Shown: positions 48,056 through 61,936, numbered from the stretch's first letter. The stretch is 64,000 bases of DNA from Doris montereyensis (GCA_037039925.1 JAXRKP010000660.1:157001-221000), one strand, 5' to 3'. Translations and numbers: made by a program. Notes: generated by a model not told the origin, from the sequence alone.

Positions 48056-48400
48056 TGTGATTTGATTTTTTACTTGATTTTACCCACACCCACAGATAAG
48101 GTGACCTCTGGGTTTTTGGTAGGACTGTTATTTTGCCCGGATTGCAATGTAAACAGCTGGGATCTTTATGGTGCACATAACGTTGTGATCTGCACACGGG
48201 ACCTCCCTTTTTACCGACTGTCTCCGATGTGACTATGTGTTTCTCAACCTACATGTACCTCGTGGAAAAAAAAAGGGGGGGGTGGTAATCCGAAAAACTC
48301 GAGAAAACTTTTCCAATCTGCCAGGGCACAAATCTACGACCTACTGGTTAAGAGGCTGACACCTTACCTTTATGTGGACCATTGTGTCCCCCCCAACGAG
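48056..48400 (-). mobile_element. SINE family C, near full length
   Basis: TGATTTTACCCACACCC, GTGACCTCTGGGTTTTTGG, TGTAAACAGCTGGGATC, GTTGTGATCTGCACACGGG, ACCTCCCTTTTTACCG, then AAATCTACGACCTACTGG (antisense box B region) and a GTGGACCATTGTGTCC end. The best complete copy of the family in the window. Confidence 0.75.
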
Positions 48401-48936
48401 AAAAACGAAGAAGAAAAAAGAAGAAGAAGAAGAAGAAGAAGAAGAAGAAGAAGAAGAAGAAGAAGAAGAAAGGGGATTGAATGATAAACTCTCAGTAGAT
48501 CTAACACTCAATAATCTCTATTAATTGTCTCGCACCTTTCCCCCGACATATGATGTTTATATTATACACGTATCATGATGTTGCCTACAGTAATTGGTTT
48601 TCTGTTGGTGATAGTGGACTGACAGTCATTATTTCATCTACACATACGTTTGGTCCTTATTCCCTCATTCAATTAGACGTGCCGGTATTAACCCAAAACA
48701 TAACGGCAACAGGAAAGGCCACTCCTCTAATGTGTCGTATCGTTCAAAATGAGACGTTTCTTTTCATCCTCCTGACGCATAGCATTGGCTTTTGACCGAA
48801 CATTGACCCTCTAAAATATCAGCTGACTTAGATTCTTCTTCGTCGTCTTGACTTATTTTATGTTATTTTACCATCATTGAAATGCCTTCGAAATTAAAAC
48901 CGATCTTGAAATTGATTACGGCAAGGAGAAATATAC

Positions 48937-48968
<32 letters not shown>

Positions 48969-49482
48969 TTTTTCTTCTTCTTCTTCTTCTCCGATATAAA
49001 AGGAGATCCCATGTGCGTGTAGTTAAAACTACATTTACGTTAAGATGAGAATAATCAATTTGTTACTAGATCTATTATTTTCAAAATACTAAAAATCGTT
49101 TCCGCGTTTTCTTGATAGTTTCATTTAGTTGTTAAAAGCACAGTATACGAGCATAATCTTATTATGTTTGTAGACTTTACGAGGCCTCAGACTATTAATG
49201 AATGTGCTGTGAAATAAAACCATTAAATTTTGTTTTGTCCGGACCACCAGCTGATTATCCCAGACGAAAAATAGGTCAGTCGCAATGAACCATGGGATCG
49301 AACTATCGCGGAAGTAGAGACTTACAATATGGCCGAATGTTAGTAGATCTAGGATTCTATCTAGACTTCTGTCCAAAAATTGAAATCGCGAAGAAACGAT
49401 GAAAATACCTTTATTTCGGCTGCGGTGAAAGTTTTAATTCTTCTTATCAACTAGGAGTTCCATCTCCCTTTCTTAAACAAAG

Positions 49483-49529
49483 ATGGAATTTATGCGGCTT
49501 GATTTTTTACATGTTGAGCATCGTATCAG
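49483..49529 (+). CDS. Candidate first coding exon (signal peptide) of the Ig gene
   Basis: ATG at 49483 with AAACAAAG before it, followed by a short frame to the donor GTAAGT at 49530. As written it reads MEFMRLDFLHVEHRIR and is not hydrophobic. If one base were lost from the T-run at 49502-49508, it would read MEFMRLDFYMLSIVS and exit in phase 1, as the Ig exons require. This is speculative: the surrounding sequence shows no proof of a promoter. Confidence 0.2.
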
Positions 49530-52091
<2,562 letters not shown>

Positions 52092-52452
52092 TCACTTTGC
52101 ACACAGCCAATGGCCTTTCAGTTACATCCTCGGCCAGTGAGACAGATGTGGGAGGAATGCAACATTCAGGTGCGACACAACCATCACCGCAGGTGAAATA
52201 GGCAGTTCGCTAATCATTCGCAGGGGAGCCATCGAGCTGATGACCTCTTTTCTTCGACCGCCAGTCACAGTGACAAAAGACCCGAGCGTTAATAACACTC
52301 GCTACTTATATGAAGCTACTACGCAGACAATGACCATAACTGATGTCGAATGCGCAGATGAAACCGGGGGCCTTTCTTTTGTGTATTATCAGGCACTCGT
52401 GTTGGTGGGACTACTCAGAATGTGGAAGATTCTAGTTCTATCATCGTAAGAG
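52092..52452 (+). CDS. Immunoglobulin-superfamily protein, Ig-like exon 1 (frame broken)
   Basis: The acceptor TTTCCACAG ends at 52091 and the donor GTAAGT starts at 52453. Entering in phase 1 it reads TLHTANGLSVTSSASETDVG. The frame then has to shift near 52150 to give CGRNATFRCDTTITAGEIGS and SLIIRRGAIEL, further on TQTMTITDVECADETGGL, and again near 52390 to give GTRVGGTTQNVEDSSSIIVR, leaving phase 1. The spacing of the two cysteines and the T-x-T-x-T-D/Y-V pattern suggests an Ig-like fold of an extracellular protein, plausibly a cell-surface or secreted adhesion/recognition molecule. The exact family is not recognised. Confidence 0.65.
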
Positions 52453-52499
52453 GTAAGTCATTTGATATCTTTTCTTTCTTTTTTTTTTTTATCAGCTCC

Positions 52500-52800
52500 C
52501 ATTAGAACTGCCTTCCGGTGTTATGGGTTTACTCACTCAAAGTGATCTTTCTCCAGGCTGCCCTTTCCTGACATTTTCTGTTTCCTTCTGTGAATGTTAG
52601 GTTTCTTTGCGTTAGTTAGTGCCTTTCTTTATGTCTTCGGCCCCGCTTTCTCCGAGGTCTACCTTTTGTTCTTTTACCTTGGGTTTTAGCATTGTACACT
52701 GATCTAGCTATATAGATTCTCTTTTCATTCATTCTGCTTACATGCCCAAAGCATCTGAGTTGATATTTATATTTATCCATTTGATTTTTTTATTTACGCT
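52500..52800 (-). mobile_element. LINE tail remnant, antisense
   Basis: It shares ACTGCCTTCCGGTG, CATTGTACACTGAT, CTAGCTAT, TCTCTTTTCATTCATTCTG and TACATGCCCAAAGCATC with 4060-4310. Antisense it encodes a WFGHV-like tail. It lies immediately after the first Ig exon. Confidence 0.5.
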
Positions 52801-53149
52801 GTTGTTATTGGTTGTTCTTTTGAGGTGCAAAATCATAGTGATATTGTTTTTGTAACTTTCGAATAGTAGGGGATAATAATAGCCATGGATCACTTGGCTT
52901 CTTGTGGTCAATTGTTTTTTAGTGTGTTGTGAAAAGTATTATGTTGTGATCGAATTGAAGTAAAACAAAAATCTGTGCAAACTTTTATGATCATTTCATT
53001 TAAAGGATGTCCTTTGAATATCGTGGCCGGCTCAAAGTTTATTGACTGTTTCAAGTCTTGGAAAAGTTTTGAACTTGATTTTCTTCAGAAAAATGTTGAA
53101 AACAAATAACAATCTTGAACACTTTGGCCATTCATTTAAGGCTCGATGT

Positions 53150-54775
53150 TAAATGTAAGGAATGCTTTGATAAACTCATGAACAAACAAAGAAAACAAGA
53201 AAGTACGTAGGGGTGAAGAAATTGTGGTGGAAGGCAAGGAAATGGATCAAACTGTAAGCAAAGAGGAAGTAAGAGCAGCAATGAAAAAGATGAAAAGAGG
53301 AAAGGCAGCTGGTCAAGATGACATTCCAATATAGAGGCAGGGAAATGCTCAGCCGAGTTTACAGTGGAGCTCTTCACAGAGTTATTCAATAAGATCTTGA
53401 AAGGCGGGAGGGTGCCGGAGGAGTGGAGGAAACAACTGTACGGTTTTATGCCTTGGAATAGCGCTACAGACGCACTGTTTGCCTCGTAAATACTGATGAA
53501 GAAGTATAGAGAGGGCCATAAGAAATTACCTGTGTATTTATTTGTAGACCTAGAAAAAGCATATGATAGGGTTCCAAGAGAAGAGCTGTGGTACAACGTG
53601 CAGCAGAGAAGAATGTGAAGGTAATCCAAGATATGTATGATGGCAGTACTGTAGGGGCCGCAGATGGCTTCCACGTGAAGGAAGGATTGCACAAGGAATC
53701 AGTCCACAGCCTGCTCTTGTTTGCCATAGTCATGGACAGGTTAACGGATCAAATTAGACAGGAAGCACCATGGACAATGATGTTTGCAGATGACGTTATG
53801 ATCTACAGCGAGTCAAGGGAGAACATGGAAGTAGTCTTAGAGAAGTGGAGAAATGCACTAGAAAGAAAAGGAATGAAAGTCAGTAGAAGCAAACCAGAAT
53901 GCATGTGTGTGTAAATGAGAAGGAGAATAAAGAAGCCATAAGATTACAAAGAGATGAGGTGAGAAGGGTGGAGGTTCAAGCACCTAAGGTCAACTGTACA
54001 AAGCAATGGGGGGAACATGGGAGAGAAGTAAAAAGAGAATCCAGCCAGGATGCAATGATTGGAGGAAAGTGACGGGAGTGATATATTATATATGTGATAA
54101 GAAGATATCTGCAAAAACCGTTGCCCTGACATAACGACAAGAAGAAGAGCTAGAGGTGACTGAGATGAAGATGTTGTGGTCCCCTTGGGTGTGTCATAAC
54201 GTCAAGGTTGGATAATATTCAGTTTGAACTGAACACATCCAATTGGGGAATCCCCCTTAGGTAGTGTCAAAGTCAGGAAGGAGACAGATGATACGGATGA
54301 ACACATCCAATTGGGGCAATCCTTGGTAGGTAGGCTAGAGTCAAAGTCAGGAAGGCAGACAGATGATACGGATGAACACATCCAATTGGGGAATCCCGGA
54401 GGTAGGCTAGGAGTCAAAGTCAGGAAGGCAGACAGATGATACGGATGAACACATCCGAGGGCAAACCCAAGTAGGTAGGCTAGGTAGGAGGCAAGGTTAG
54501 GGAAAGCAGACTGAGATGGTACAGACATGTAAAGACAAAGGATAGGGAATACATTGGACAGAAGATGCTGCGGATGGACATACCGGTCAGGAGGGAGAGG
54601 GGAAGACCAAAAACAAAGATATATATATATAATGGATATGATGCAGGAGGACATGAAGATTGTTGGTGTAAGAGATGGGGATGTACAAGAATAGGACAAA
54701 TAGGAGAAAGAGGATCTGATGTGGCGACCCCTAACAGGAAAAGCTGAAGGATGAAGAAGAAGAAGTTAGTTAAGT
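53150..54775 (+). mobile_element. RTE-like LINE, reverse-transcriptase part and 3' end, degraded
   Basis: In order: KEEVRAAMKKMKRGKAAGQD (about 53255-53325), AEFTVELFTELFNKILKGGR with VPEEWRK, LFVDLEKAYDRVPREELW (about 53540-53592; motif A), FADDVMIYSESRENM (about 53786-53830; catalytic FADD), then the tail RWYRHVK, LRMDIPVRRERGRPK (54565-54620) and a GAAGAAGAAG end (54754-54766). No endonuclease part is visible. Frames are broken and a 75-bp tandem repeat interrupts it before the tail. It sits in an intron of the Ig gene, in sense orientation. Confidence 0.85.
54225..54490. repeat. ~75-bp repeat, about four copies, inside the LINE 3' region
   Basis: GATGATACGGATGAACACATC, CAATTGGGGAATCCC, GGTAGGCTAG and GTCAAAGTCAGGAAGG recur with unequal spacing (about 70-80 bp). 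Confidence 0.9.
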
Positions 54776-54869
54776 GAAAAGATTGTCTATGATTTGAGCC
54801 TACTGCGTTAAATTATGTTTTGTTGTCTGTTTCTATGTTTTAAGTTGGTGGTTGGCAGGTACTGCTGGT

Positions 54870-56575
54870 AAACTCATCTTGTTTCCTTTGCTTTTTTACT
54901 TTATTCCATCATCTTGTTTCCTTTTGCTTTTTCACTTTATTCCATCATCTTGTTTCCTTTTGCTTTTTTACTTTATTCCATCATCTTGTTTCCCTTTGCT
55001 TTTTTACTTTATTCCATCATCTTGTTTCTTTTGCCTTTTCACTTTATTCCATCATCTTGTTTCCTTTTGCCTTTTCACTTTATTCCATCATCTTGTTTCC
55101 TTTTGCCTTTTCACTTTATTCCATCATCTTGTTTCCTTTTGCCTTTTCACTTTATTCCATCATCTTGTTTCTTGCTTTTTACTTTATTCCATCATCTTGT
55201 TCCCCTTTTGCCTTTTCACTTTATTCCATCATCTTGTTTCCATCATCTTGCTTTGCCTTTTCACTTTATTCCATCATCTTGTTTCCCTTTGCTTTTTCAC
55301 TTTATTCATCATCATCTTCCTTTTTGCTTTTTATTTCATCTTGTTTCCCTTTTTCACTTTATTCCATCATCTTGTTTCCTTTTGCTTTTTCACTTTATTC
55401 CATCATCTTGTTTCCTTTGCCTTTTTCACTTTATTCCATCATCTTGTTTCCTTTTGCATTTTCACTTTATTCATCATCTTGTTTCTTTTGCCTTTTCACT
55501 TTATTCCATCATCTTGTTTCCTTTTGCCTTTTCACTTTATTCCATCATCTTGTTTCTTTTGCTTTTTCACTTTATTCCATCATCTTGTTTCCTTTTGCTT
55601 TTTTACTTTATTCCATCATCTTGTTTCCTTGCTTTTTTACTTTATTCCATCATCTTGTTTCCCTTGCTTTTTCACTTTATTCCATCATCTTGTTTCCTTT
55701 TGCTTTTTCACTTTATTCCATCATCTTGTTTCTTTTTTGCTTTTTCACTTTATTCCATCATCTTGTTTCCTTTTGCTTTTTCACTTTATTCCATCATCTT
55801 GTTTCCTTTTGCCTTTTTCACTTTATTCCATCATCTTGTTTCCTTTTGCCTTTTCACTTTATTCCATCATCTTGTTTCCTTTTGCCTTTTTTTACTTTAT
55901 TCCATCATCTTGTTCCCTTTTGCCTTTTCACTTTATTCCATCATCTTGTTTCCTTTTGCCTTTTCACTTTATTCCATCATCTTGTTTCCTTTTGCCTTTT
56001 CACTTTATTCCATCATCTTGTTTCCCATCATCTTGTTTTGCCTTTTCACTTTATTCCATCATCTTGTTTCCTTTTGCTTTTTCACTTTATTCCATCATCT
56101 TGTTTCCATTTTGCTTTTTTACTTTATTCCATCATCTTGTTTCCTTTTGCTTTTTTACTTTATTCCATCATCTTGTTTCCTTTGCCTTTTTACTTTATTC
56201 CATCATCTTGTTTCTTTGCCTTTTTACTTTATTCCATCATCTTGTTTCCTTTGCCTTTTTCACTTTATTCCATCATCTTGTTTCCTTTTGCCTTTTCACT
56301 TTATTCCATCATCTTGTTTTCCTTTTGCTTTTTTACTTTATTCCATCATCTTGCTTTTACTTTTTCCATCATTTGCCTTTTCACTTTATTCCATCATCTT
56401 GTTTCCTTTTGCTTTTTCACTTTATTCCATCATCTTGTTTCTTTTGCTTTTTTACTTTATTCCATCATCTTGTTTCCTTTACCTTTTTCACTTTATTCCA
56501 TCATCTTGTTTCCTTTTGCCTTTTCACTTTATTCCATCATCTTGCCTTTTCACTTTATTTTCTTGTTTCCTTTTA
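54870..56575. repeat. 36-bp minisatellite, about 46 copies
   Basis: The unit is TTCCATCATCTTGTTTCC then TTTTGCTTTTTCACTTTA. Length variation is mostly in the T-runs. The pyrimidine-rich plus strand lacks stops in all three frames, so three overlapping ~550-codon frames appear that are not genes. It lies in the intron between the first two Ig exons. Confidence 0.98.
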
Positions 56576-56884
56576 ACATAACGCATAAAGAAAGCCCAGT
56601 TCATAAAGAAAATCACTATCAAGGGAGGTTGATGTTGAATTTCTGTACCACACTCCATGAAATCACTTGCTGGTCAACCCCCCCCAACCCCCCTCCTCCC
56701 CATATGCCCCAATTGTTGCCAGGCATTTAGGCAGTCGCTACTGTATAACATAGAAACGTCTTCTTGGTCCATCCAGATCTGGGCATGATCTACGCTATGT
56801 TAAGGTGAAATCAGCGATGGTCAATAATGAAACAAAACTTTGTAAGAAAACCATACTCTACATCCTTGTTCAAAGCACCAATAA

Positions 56885-57150
56885 GTAAAGTAAAGTTCCT
56901 TCAACACTTGGGGCCCGTAGAGCCGGAGCTTATCCCAGTTTCCATAGCGTGAAGCGGAACCAATGGCAATAATCTAGATACTAGTCTGACGCAGGTTTTT
57001 ACTCCCAAGCAGTAATGCTTGTACCTTGGTGTCGAGTGGGGAAAATGCGTTTGAAGTATCTTTCCCTAGGAACACCGTCGGATCTAGCTTTGTTTGGATT
57101 CGAACACGTGACCTCGTGAACCAGTCGGCCACCAAGCACCAAGTAAGCTA
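56885..57150 (-). mobile_element. SINE family B copy with tRNA-like head
   Basis: GTAAAGTTCCTTCAACAC, GAGCCGGAGCTTATCCC, GTGAAGCGGAACC, CCTAGGAACACCGTCGG, then GGATTCGAACACGTGACC (antisense box B) and CCAGTCGGCCACCAAGC. The minus-strand promoter lies at the right end. Confidence 0.75.
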
Positions 57151-57265
57151 GAGGAAAAATAATGAGCCGGGAAAACTTTCATTGATTGTTTCAATGGTTA
57201 ATATACGTTGTATTGATTATTATTACGAATGCACACTAAGCTATGTTATGTTGGTTTTGTTACAG

Positions 57266-57468
57266 CTAAACCTAAAGTTCCCGATCCGCTCACCATGACG
57301 CCGGTAAATTTGACAGCGGCATCCTTGAAGGTTCCACCTTGTCTGCTGTGTGTACAGCCAACACTGGCCGGCCGAACAAAGGTCGCATCCAGTGGAAGAT
57401 CTATGCGGGGAGGTAACGAAATCGATCCGACTGCGAATGCCGCTCAATTACCGTTACGGAAGCAGGAG
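57266..57468 (+). CDS. Immunoglobulin-superfamily protein, Ig-like exon 2 (frame broken)
   Basis: The acceptor TTTTGTTACAG ends at 57265 and the donor GTAAAT starts at 57469. Phase 1 entry gives KPKVPDPLTMTPVNLTAAS. A one-base shift near 57335 is needed for EGSTLSAVCTANTGRPNKGR and IQWKIYAG, with the B-strand Cys and C-strand Trp of an Ig fold. Later NEIDPTANAA and, after a further shift, ITVTEAG, the usual lead-in to the F-strand. It exits in phase 1. The N-L-T sequon suggests extracellular glycosylation. Confidence 0.72.
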
Positions 57469-57636
57469 GTAAATTATTCTTTTATTCAGAGGACTAACTG
57501 TATGAGAGATATTGTGCGTGGCTTGTCTACTGATCTGAGCTCACGCTTCTGTGGTTTCATGTTTTTGTTGTCTGTCTCCTCACTGTCGGCACAACTCCAT
57601 GTGTTCCTGTGCAACAGAACCACGGGGTCATGGGTC

Positions 57637-57860
57637 CGCATGGTTGGAGGGGGTCACTGGTAGGTCCTGCTTCTTCCCTTTCATGTGGGCGGTTGGAGGG
57701 GCCAACTGGTAGGTCCTACTTTTTCCCTTTCATGTGGGTGGTTGGAGGGGCCAACTGGTAGGTCCTACTTCTTCCCTTTCATGTGGGTGGTTGGAGGGGG
57801 CCAACTGGTAGGTTCCTCTTCTTCCCTTTCATGCAGGCAGTTGGAGGGGCCAATTAGTAG
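57637..57860 (+). repeat. ~49-bp tandem repeat related to family D, four to five copies
   Basis: GGTTGGAGGGGCCAACTGG and TAGGTCCTACTTCTTCCC then TTTCATGTGGG recur. The CTGGTAGGTCCTACTTCTT core is the 5' part of the family D dispersed repeat. Confidence 0.9.
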
Positions 57861-57959
57861 GTCTTACTACAATTTTTTTCCAGATAGCAACAATCAATCT
57901 CTCCGGTCAGATGGCTAGGGCGCCAATTTCAATCAGCCTGGGCCCTAACAAATAATGGT

Positions 57960-58215
57960 CACTGTGTAGTGTACGTTCCTTCCAGGCTGTTACGGCCCAT
58001 AGAGCCGAATTTATCCCGGTTTCAATAGCGTGAAGCAGAACGGGCAGATAATAATAATAATCGCCTCCTGGCCAGTCTGCTGGTCTGACACAGGCTTTCA
58101 CTCCCCAAGCTAGATGTTTGTACCCATTTGTGCCTGGGTAGAGTGGGGGGAAATGCTTGTTAATATGTCTTTCCCAAGGAACACAACGTCGGACCTAGCG
58201 TTTGTGTAGGCAAGG
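57960..58215 (-). mobile_element. SINE family B copy
   Basis: GTACGTTCCTTCCAGGC, CATAGAGCCGAATTTATCCC, GTGAAGCAGAACGGG, CCTCCTGGCCAGTCTG, GGTAGAGTGGGGGG and CCCAAGGAACACAACGTCGG. The tRNA-like head at the right is lost. Confidence 0.72.
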
Positions 58216-58805
58216 TGAACCCGATCTAGATTTTATCCATTCCTTGGCGTAAATTACACACTCAATTTTTTGAGGTCAGTCAGGTCAGTCAGGTCAGTCA
58301 AATTAAAGGTGCGTACTTTCACCTACAGCGTGGTGTAGGCTGAAGTGAGGAAACTTTCATTGATTTGTTGAGCGCTACACCTTGTCGGGTGGGAATAAAC
58401 TGAAGCCATTGTTTGTACTCTGCATACAGTTTTGTACTCTACACCTACTTTAAGGCAAGGTAGGTTGTTTCTCTCTCACCTACTCTCTAGGTTGTTTCTC
58501 TCTCACCTCTCTCCCTCGTACTCTACACCTCTGAAGTGTTACACCTCTCTGTCTCTCTCTCTACACCTACTGAAGTGTCTTTCTCTCTGGGGAAAGTGCT
58601 TGTCTCTCTCTGAAGTGTCTTTCCAAGGAACCCTGTTAGACAGTGTGACATCTCTCAATGTTTTGTGTCTCAACGGCCTAGATTTTTTATCCTTCCTTGG
58701 CGTCATTACACCTCAATTTTCTCTGTGTCAGTCAAATTAAAGGTCTCTTCCTCGTGGTGTCTCTTTCATTGATTTGTTGAGCGCTTGTCGGGTGGGAATA
58801 AATGC
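58150..58805. repeat. Duplicated ~240-bp segment, second copy interspersed with CT-rich words
   Basis: CCTAGATTTT-TATCC, TTCCTTGGCGT, ATTACAC, CTCAATTTT, GTCAGTCAAATTAAAGGT, TTCATTGATTTGTTGAGCGC and TTGTCGGGTGGGAATAAA occur in order in 58230-58395 and again in 58675-58802. In the second copy several stretches are replaced by TCTCTCT or by CTCTACACCTACT-type text. Confidence 0.8.
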
Positions 58806-58837
58806 CTGGCTCTCTTTCCGTCACCTTTAAGGCAAGG

Positions 58838-59172
<335 letters not shown>

Positions 59173-59244
59173 TAGCAAAGATAATCAAAATTATCTCAGC
59201 TATTGAAAGAGAAGAAAAGTCGGAGTATCGAAGCTAAAAAGGAA

Positions 59245-59335
59245 CGCAACGGCAGACCTAGCTTTACCAGGATTTGAAACCCGGGACCTCATGACCCCCA
59301 ATATGGCAGTCTAACCGCTCGGCCAGCTATGCCAC
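59245..59335 (-). mobile_element. Lone tRNA-like SINE head (family B type)
   Basis: CAGACCTAGCTTTACCAGG, GATTTGAAACCCGGGACC (antisense box B), then CTAACCGCTCGGCCAGC (antisense box A). Ends 70 bp before the next Ig exon. Confidence 0.6.
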
Positions 59336-59408
59336 CCTACAATGTGTGTGTGTGTGCATGTGCCAATGAATCATACCCATTCTTAGTAATCGTTTTCTTC
59401 CTCCGCAG

Positions 59409-59606
59409 TTGGTTTAGTGCAAGGCGACTTATCATGCACCCAAAGGTCGGAGAGCACTCTGACCTTTGGCGCAGTCCGTAGTAGCGACCAGAACCTGGTG
59501 ATGGCCTGTTTTGTCCTCAACGACGACTTCCAGGTCAATGTGCCTGCAAATTGTGGCAGCCCGGTGAACGATTTGTGTCAACAGTCGATGACCGTGAAGA
59601 TTTTAT
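59409..59606 (+). CDS. Immunoglobulin-superfamily protein, exon 3
   Basis: The acceptor TTCCTCCGCAG ends at 59408 and the donor GTAAG starts at 59607; both boundaries are phase 1. It reads VGLVQGDLSCTQRSESTLTF, then SSDQNLVMACFVLNDDFQV, and NDLCQQSMTVKIL, uninterrupted. Four cysteines in about 66 codons and the closing S-M-T-V-K-I-L strand fit a compact Ig-like or related extracellular module, but no C-strand Trp is present, so the fold is less certain than in the other exons. Confidence 0.7.
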
Positions 59607-60054
59607 GTAAGTTTTGTTGTGTTACACACGCACGTATTATGTTTTGGTTTCCCGTTTTCATGACCGTCAAAGAATATAGTGCAGAAAGACTCAAATGTAT
59701 TTAGTATGTTTTTTTTATGCCTTTGAGTCGCAAGTCTGTACTTACCTTGAAAAGTACGTATGTAAGGATTTACTGTGATTTTTATTTTCAACACTAACCC
59801 GAAAAAGCTGCTGCTCATTCAGCCGGAGCAATGGTGGCCTCGTGCTAAGTTGGCTCGCTGAGAGACATGGCCATGGCCGCGAGGCTGCCCACAAAGGTTA
59901 ATGAGTTGACAAGGTAGTGTGCCTTCTGACCAGGCCGTCGCCAAATCTATGGTATTCGGTCGCACGGCGATCGTCTGGCCTCAACCAAGCCAAGCCAAAC
60001 TAGGATGATTCCATTCTTTTCAATTTAAGTAGGAGACAACAAGACCAATTACGT

Positions 60055-60312
60055 ATGTGTGCAAACACACATCCTTATTATCAACTCAGTAGTACACACC
60101 CTCAAAACAGACCAGTTCACATTCACACCCCTCTGGCGATGGACTTGTCCTAGTAGGATGATTGCATTTTACAATAAGGGTGATGTAAACACGCATTCTT
60201 GTTATCAGCTCAGTAGCACACACCTCAAAACAGACCAGTTCACATTCACACCCCTCTGGCGATGGACTTGTCCTAGTAGGATGATTACAATTTACAATAG
60301 GGGTGACCAATA
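60055..60312. repeat. ~124-bp tandem duplication
   Basis: CAAAACAGACCAGTTCACATT, CCCCTCTGGCGATGGACTTG, CCTAGTAGGATGATT and TTTACAATA(A/G)GGGTGA appear twice, about 124 bp apart, with few differences. Confidence 0.95.
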
Positions 60313-60514
60313 AATGAAAGTTGTATATATCAAGCCTGCTTCATACATAGTACAGCTGTTAGCATCGTTACTACCAGTTGCTCAAGGCAAAGATACTGAT
60401 GGACAAACCCCTTTTGAAATAGACTGAACCAGATGCTTTTTTGACGTAAGCTTATGAGTCTGAACACGACCTTTTTCTTGTTTGCTAAATGGTTTATCAA
60501 ATCTGAAAGCATCG

Positions 60515-60668
60515 TACAAAAAGAGGGTCAATTCAAGTTGAATCATGGTGGTCAATTTAAGTTGAATTATGGTGGTCAATTCAAGTTGAATTATGGAGGT
60601 TAATTCAAATTGAATTCTGGGGGTCAATTCAAGTTGAATTATGGTGGTCAATTCAAGTTGAATTATCA
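60515..60668. repeat. 24-bp minisatellite, six copies
   Basis: GGTGGTCAATTCAAGTTGAA then TTAT, with small substitutions (TTCTGG, TTAATTC). CAATTCAAGTTGAATT is nearly palindromic. Confidence 0.95.
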
Positions 60669-61139
60669 ATGTTTTATGGAATATTACTGGGTCCGTCGGC
60701 AAATTAGAATTGGTGCCATCAGAATCTGTTATTTTTGGGGTTTTTATTTGATTTAAAAGGCTGGCAGCAATGCTGTTTTATCATGTGTCGTAGGATTGAG
60801 AGCGTGTGCATTTATGAGTTTAGGGGATAGTAGGAGAGACATTTTTTTTTGCAACGGTGAAAGTTGCAAACTGTGGACGTCGTTAAATTAGTACCACCTT
60901 TTCCCCCCGCTTTTTTTAAATATATAAGGCTTCGTCTAGTAAGGATTCCGTGGCACAAGAACCAATAGAAACCTATATGAGCAAATCAGTATATCTCTAT
61001 TGGGTCTAGGTATTTTTACATTTGCAATGTGTGTGGAAATAGATTAAAATGTGTAGTATGTTTTTTCTTTGATTTTCTCAAAACATCCAAAATTGGACCT
61101 ACACCGTTTGTGACATTCACCGTCAATTGGCATATACGA

Positions 61140-61497
61140 GAGTGTGAAATTGAAATTAAATGTCTTACTTACTCACTTACTCACTGACTTATTTACTTAT
61201 TTACTTACTTAGTTACTTACTTACTTACTTATTTATTTACCTACCTACTCATTTACTTACATACTTATTTACGATTTACTTATTTACCTACTTACTTATT
61301 TAAATTTACTTATTTACTTAATTATTACTTCCTTACTTATTTACTTACTTACTCATTTACTTACTTATTTATTTACTTACTTATTTATTTACTTAATTAT
61401 TATTTCCTTTACTTATTTATTTACTTACTTACTTATTTACTTACTTACTTATTTATTTACTTTTTTACTTATTTACTTACGTTTTTACTTATTTACT
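61140..61497. repeat. (TTAC/TTAT)n tetranucleotide tract
   Basis: About 350 bp of TTAC and TTAT units with sparse interruptions. Confidence 0.97.
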
Positions 61498-61555
61498 GCC
61501 CTTTACGCTGGGCAGCATGTAGGGCAGCAACAAAGCTTTTCCACTCCAGCCTTTT

Positions 61556-61845
61556 TTGGGTGGTGTTCCACGTCTCTTACCAGGCCTTCTTTTGTGTGGT
61601 GTTCCACGTCTCTTTCCATGCCTTCTTTTGCATTGTGTTCCACGTCTCTTTCCATGCCTTCTTTTGCATTGTGTTCCACGTCTCTTTCCATGCCTTCTTT
61701 TGTGTGGTGTTCCACGTTTCTTTCCATGCCTTCTTTTGTGTGGTGTTCCACGTCTCTTTCCATGCCTTCTTTTGTGTGGTGTTCCACGTCTCTTTCCACG
61801 CCTTCTTTTGCGCGGTGTTCCACGTCTCTTTCCAGGCCTTCTCTT
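61556..61845. repeat. 36-bp minisatellite, about eight copies
   Basis: The unit is TCTCTTTCCATGCCTTCTTT then TGTGTGGTGTTCCACG. On the minus strand it reads as a 12-residue repeat containing MERDVEHHTKEG, an open frame of 121 codons from an ATG at 61868. No expression signal supports it as a gene. It ends 90 bp before the next Ig exon. Confidence 0.95.
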
Positions 61846-61936
61846 TTCCTCCTACGGTTCTGCGCCATGGGGGTAGTTGGAATGCAAATAAAATGATTAT
61901 GTCTCGTGTGAAATCAAATTATTGCTCTGTTCGCAG

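Larger units (their letters stand above)
47709..49020. repeat. Inverted repeat bounded by GAA/TTC tracts, 1.3 kb
   Basis: The left end (about 47710-47760) contains GCACATGTGATCTCC, TTTTATATCGGAGAAG then (GAA)n. The right end (about 48943-49018) contains (TTC)n then CTTCTCCGATATAAAAGG and AGATCCCATGTGCG, the reverse complement with one mismatch over about 34 bp. Between them lie (GAA)n/(GGA)n to 47825, a 27-bp array, a family C SINE, another (GAA)n at 48416-48472, and an unrecognised segment (48480-48940). Confidence 0.7.

Noticed and set aside
54852..56730. Three overlapping ~555-codon Phe/Leu/Ser-rich frames resembling a membrane protein
   Set aside because: All three plus frames of the same 36-bp pyrimidine array are open. 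The hydrophobicity comes from T-rich DNA.
61503..61868. Minus-strand 121-codon frame with 12-residue repeats (MERDVEHHTKEG)
   Set aside because: Looks protein-like, but equally open frames exist on the plus strand and it lies in an Ig-gene intron as a 36-bp array. No supporting signals.
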